Positions 61,925 to 64,000 of a stretch of DNA of 64,000 bases are shown in pieces. Under the pieces are notes generated by a model, which saw only the letters and a program-made list of their open reading frames with translations, ran no database searches and was not told the origin of the DNA. Source of the stretch: Acanthaster planci (lineage: Eukaryota > Echinodermata > Asteroidea > Valvatida > Acanthasteridae); the NCBI RefSeq assembly GCF_001949145.1, contig NW_019091355.1, positions 2,041,435 to 2,105,434 of the forward strand, read 5' to 3'. A program made the position numbers and the translations under genes. Numbering within the stretch: the first letter of the stretch is position 1; each line of letters begins with the position of its first letter.

Positions 61925-62456
61925 GTAAGGTTGACAATCATATCCATCATTAGATCTTTCAAGTATGCCAGTTTTGGTTTCAGCAATGGAAAGAAATTCT
62001 AGTTAAAAACCTGTTTGCATAATAATCGACCAAGTTGTTGACTTCGAATCTAAACAATATATAGAGAAAAAAGTCCATTGTTCTTCAGAACCGTTGGGAA
62101 TAGAAGAGTTGACCATGTACTATGTAGATAGTGAATGAGTGATTATATTGATTATTATGTCAAACTTCGGTGTATATTAAAATCTCTTTACAGTTCACAA
62201 AATATTCTATTTCAATTTGTCTGGCACGTTTTTTTAAAACTTGTCATGCTTGTGAATTAGTTGTGTATTGCCTGGTGTAGGCCTAGCCCTATGCCTCGTT
62301 ATTGTGAAATTTGGAGGCCCTTTGAATTTAACAAATCTACATTACTACTTGTGGATAGGTTGTAAATGTTTTGGCGTTCATTACCATTAGCACCCTGTTC
62401 TTATATTAACATTAACCTAGTAACTGTCAAGCGTAATGTTTGGCTTACACTTCACA

Positions 62457-63192
62457 GTACTGCAAAATACTAAGTAATAGTCTGAGCCTGAAGGACCTAG
62501 CGCTACAGATTACTACTTCTGGCTAGGTTACTTCCATTGTTACTCGTACTACGGAGTAGTACGGAGTAGGCCTTACTGTTCAGGAAGAAGTTCCATACAT
62601 GGATATCACTGATTTTTCCCAGCTGTGGTTAAATCAGCCATTAGAAAGTGAAAACAATTCCAAAAATGTCAAATTCAGCAGGGAAAATTTTGACATATTA
62701 ACACAGAAAATACAGGTTTTTTTTACAAAACTTACAAGGCTCGTGTACATACAAGGTTCCAAGTGATACTTGTGTGTGGAACTCTCACCTTGTGAGGCCG
62801 TAATATTTCTTGCACAATTAACAGAAATTGTAATGTTGCTCCGTTGTGTCAGGCATCATTCTTTTAGATAATGAACAGTTTTAGACAAAGCAGTTTTTAA
62901 AACAAAAGGAAGGTGAATTGTGGTGGCTGGCAGAAAACTTGAGCATTCCAAATTAACCCTAACCTCACCGAAAGCTTCAAAATACCACTTAGTAGCAAAA
63001 TGTAGCATACATGCATGCATTGTTCTCTGAAGCCATAAAATACAATAGATAAGACAAAGTACCGTTCAGTGCTGTGGCACTAAGAACATATGACTTTATC
63101 TGTACGAGTAATAATGGAAGTGCCCTAGCCAGAAGTAGTAATTTGTAGTGCTAGGTTTAGGCTCAGACTACCACATAGTATTTTGCACTACT
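62457..63192. mobile_element. Foldback-type element with about 90-base inverted ends
   Basis: The left arm (about 62,457-62,549) and right arm (about 63,102-63,192) are reverse complements with a few mismatches. For example, GCAAAATACT, TAGTCTGAGCCT, ATTACTACTTCTGGCTAG and ACTTCCATTGTTACTCGTAC on the left have matching complements on the right. About 550 bases between the arms show no coding capacity. It lies in the presumed first intron of CNOT6L. Confidence 0.75.
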
Positions 63193-63457
63193 GAGTCCTA
63201 TACCCCAGGTGATACGCCAGGGGGTTAGCGCTAATGTTCTTACAAGTTTGGGATTTAAAATCCGCTTCCTTGTGTACATTGTCATTGTGAATTTGAAAAG
63301 GAATGCTCATCTGAAGGTTGTGCCTTCAAATTCCCAGTGAAAACTCTAAAACTCCAGTGTGAAATATTCCGCATGTACAATATGGATCATAATTTAATCC
63401 TTTGGTCTTCCCCTCCCCCTCGTGTTGCGCCTGCCTCCTGCAGAAAAAACCTCCAGG

Positions 63458-63768
63458 ATGCCTAAGGACCGGCACGATGCACAAAATAACCACAACAACC
63501 ACCGACGGCAGCACCGCATCATGTCGCCGGAGGACCTGGTCTCGGGCAAGAAGCCCCACTGGGAGCAGCTGGAGATTGTGGGCACCATTCGCAACCTCAG
63601 CCCCCAGCTCTGGAACCTGCGCTTCCTGACGGCGCTCTACCTGAACGACAACAACCTCACCCGGGTGCCGGCCGAGATCTGCAAGCTGACTTCCCTCACC
63701 CACCTGGACCTGTCAGCCAACAAGCTGCGCAGTCTTCCCGTGGAGCTGGGAGACCTAGTCACGCTCAG
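63458..63768 (+). CDS. CNOT6L: CCR4-NOT deadenylase subunit CNOT6/CNOT6L, N-terminal exon (gene runs off window)
   Basis: First coding exon of the CCR4-type poly(A)-shortening nuclease of the CCR4-NOT complex. The exon starts at 63444 (acceptor CTCCTGCAG), ATG is 63458, and it ends with a donor CTCAG|GTAAGA at 63769; 103 full codons. It opens with MPKDRHDAQ and MSPEDLVSGKKPHWEQLEI, close to vertebrate CNOT6L (MPKEK... and GKKSHWAELEI). The leucine-rich repeats that bind the NOT scaffold follow (LTALYLNDNNLTRVPAEICK, LTHLDLSANKLRSLPVELGD). The endonuclease/exonuclease/phosphatase catalytic domain must lie beyond the window. The invertebrate gene probably predates the CNOT6/CNOT6L split; the symbol is chosen because MRPL1 is its neighbour in human. 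The exon is much more GC-rich than its flanks. Confidence 0.9.
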
Positions 63769-64000
63769 GTAAGAGGAATAGATACTTTTCCTCCTCCCCC
63801 CCCCCAAAAAAATAAAAACCCAATTACCAGAAGTGTGACTGGAACCCACAGAATGTGTTGTCAGGCAGTTTTGGAAAAGTTATGGGAAATAAGGGGCCCA
63901 TTTTTTGTGTGTCCCTGTCACATCTAACTGGATTTTGTAAGTTCAGAACACATTTTCTAATTTCCAAGAGTGATGAATTAGTGAAAATTACCTGCCAAAC

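Noticed and set aside
1-64000. CRISPR arrays, bacterial operons, tRNA or rRNA genes
   Set aside because: No direct-repeat/spacer pattern, no ribosome-binding-site organisation and no cloverleaf or rRNA segments noticed; the window is eukaryotic.

Overview
The window is eukaryotic nuclear DNA: multi-exon genes with GT-AG introns, AT-rich non-coding sequence, many ACATGTA-type motifs, short inverted-repeat transposons and a 501-base run of N. Gene content fits an invertebrate deuterostome. PAN/apple plus fibrinogen-domain lectins and the repeat style suggest an echinoderm, but the sequence alone does not prove this. Exons were placed by eye from splice sites, reading phase and similarity to known families. 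For nearly all internal junctions the phases close exactly.

Layout. (1) 0.1-16.0 kb, minus: an eight-exon ankyrin-repeat DHHC palmitoyltransferase. Its first intron (about 11.4 kb) holds two intronless plus-strand fibrinogen-related genes (FReD-A, FReD-B), a decayed third copy and a degenerate tandem-repeat field. (2) 17.3-22.9 kb, plus: LARP7, the 7SK-binding La-related protein, head-to-head with the DHHC gene. (3) 24.4-24.9 kb: a weak small-gene candidate among mobile-element copies. (4) 27.0-30.7 kb, minus: CDK1, with a CDE/CHR-like cell-cycle element and CCAAT box near 32.2 kb. (5) 34.0-35.1 kb, minus: a two-exon, four-helix membrane protein I do not recognise. (6) 36.3-38.7 kb, minus: an unusual non-RD protein kinase whose 5' end is unresolved. 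(7) 39.7-45.8 kb: repeat-rich, with an assembly gap, three foldback elements and a possible retroelement scrap. (8) 45.8-51.7 kb, minus: SIRT1, head-to-head with DNAJC12 (52.4-54.0 kb, plus). (9) 56.5-61.3 kb, minus: mitochondrial ribosomal protein L1 (MRPL1), head-to-head with CNOT6/CNOT6L (from about 61.8 kb, plus, running off the window).

The genes do not form one pathway. They are mainly housekeeping regulators: transcription pausing, cell cycle, deacetylation, chaperone, mitochondrial translation and mRNA deadenylation. Two divergent pairs, SIRT1/DNAJC12 and MRPL1/CNOT6L, match neighbouring pairs in the human genome (10q21 and 4q21), so this looks like conserved microsynteny. The clearest lineage-specific part is the nested cluster of secreted fibrinogen-domain genes inside the palmitoyltransferase intron.
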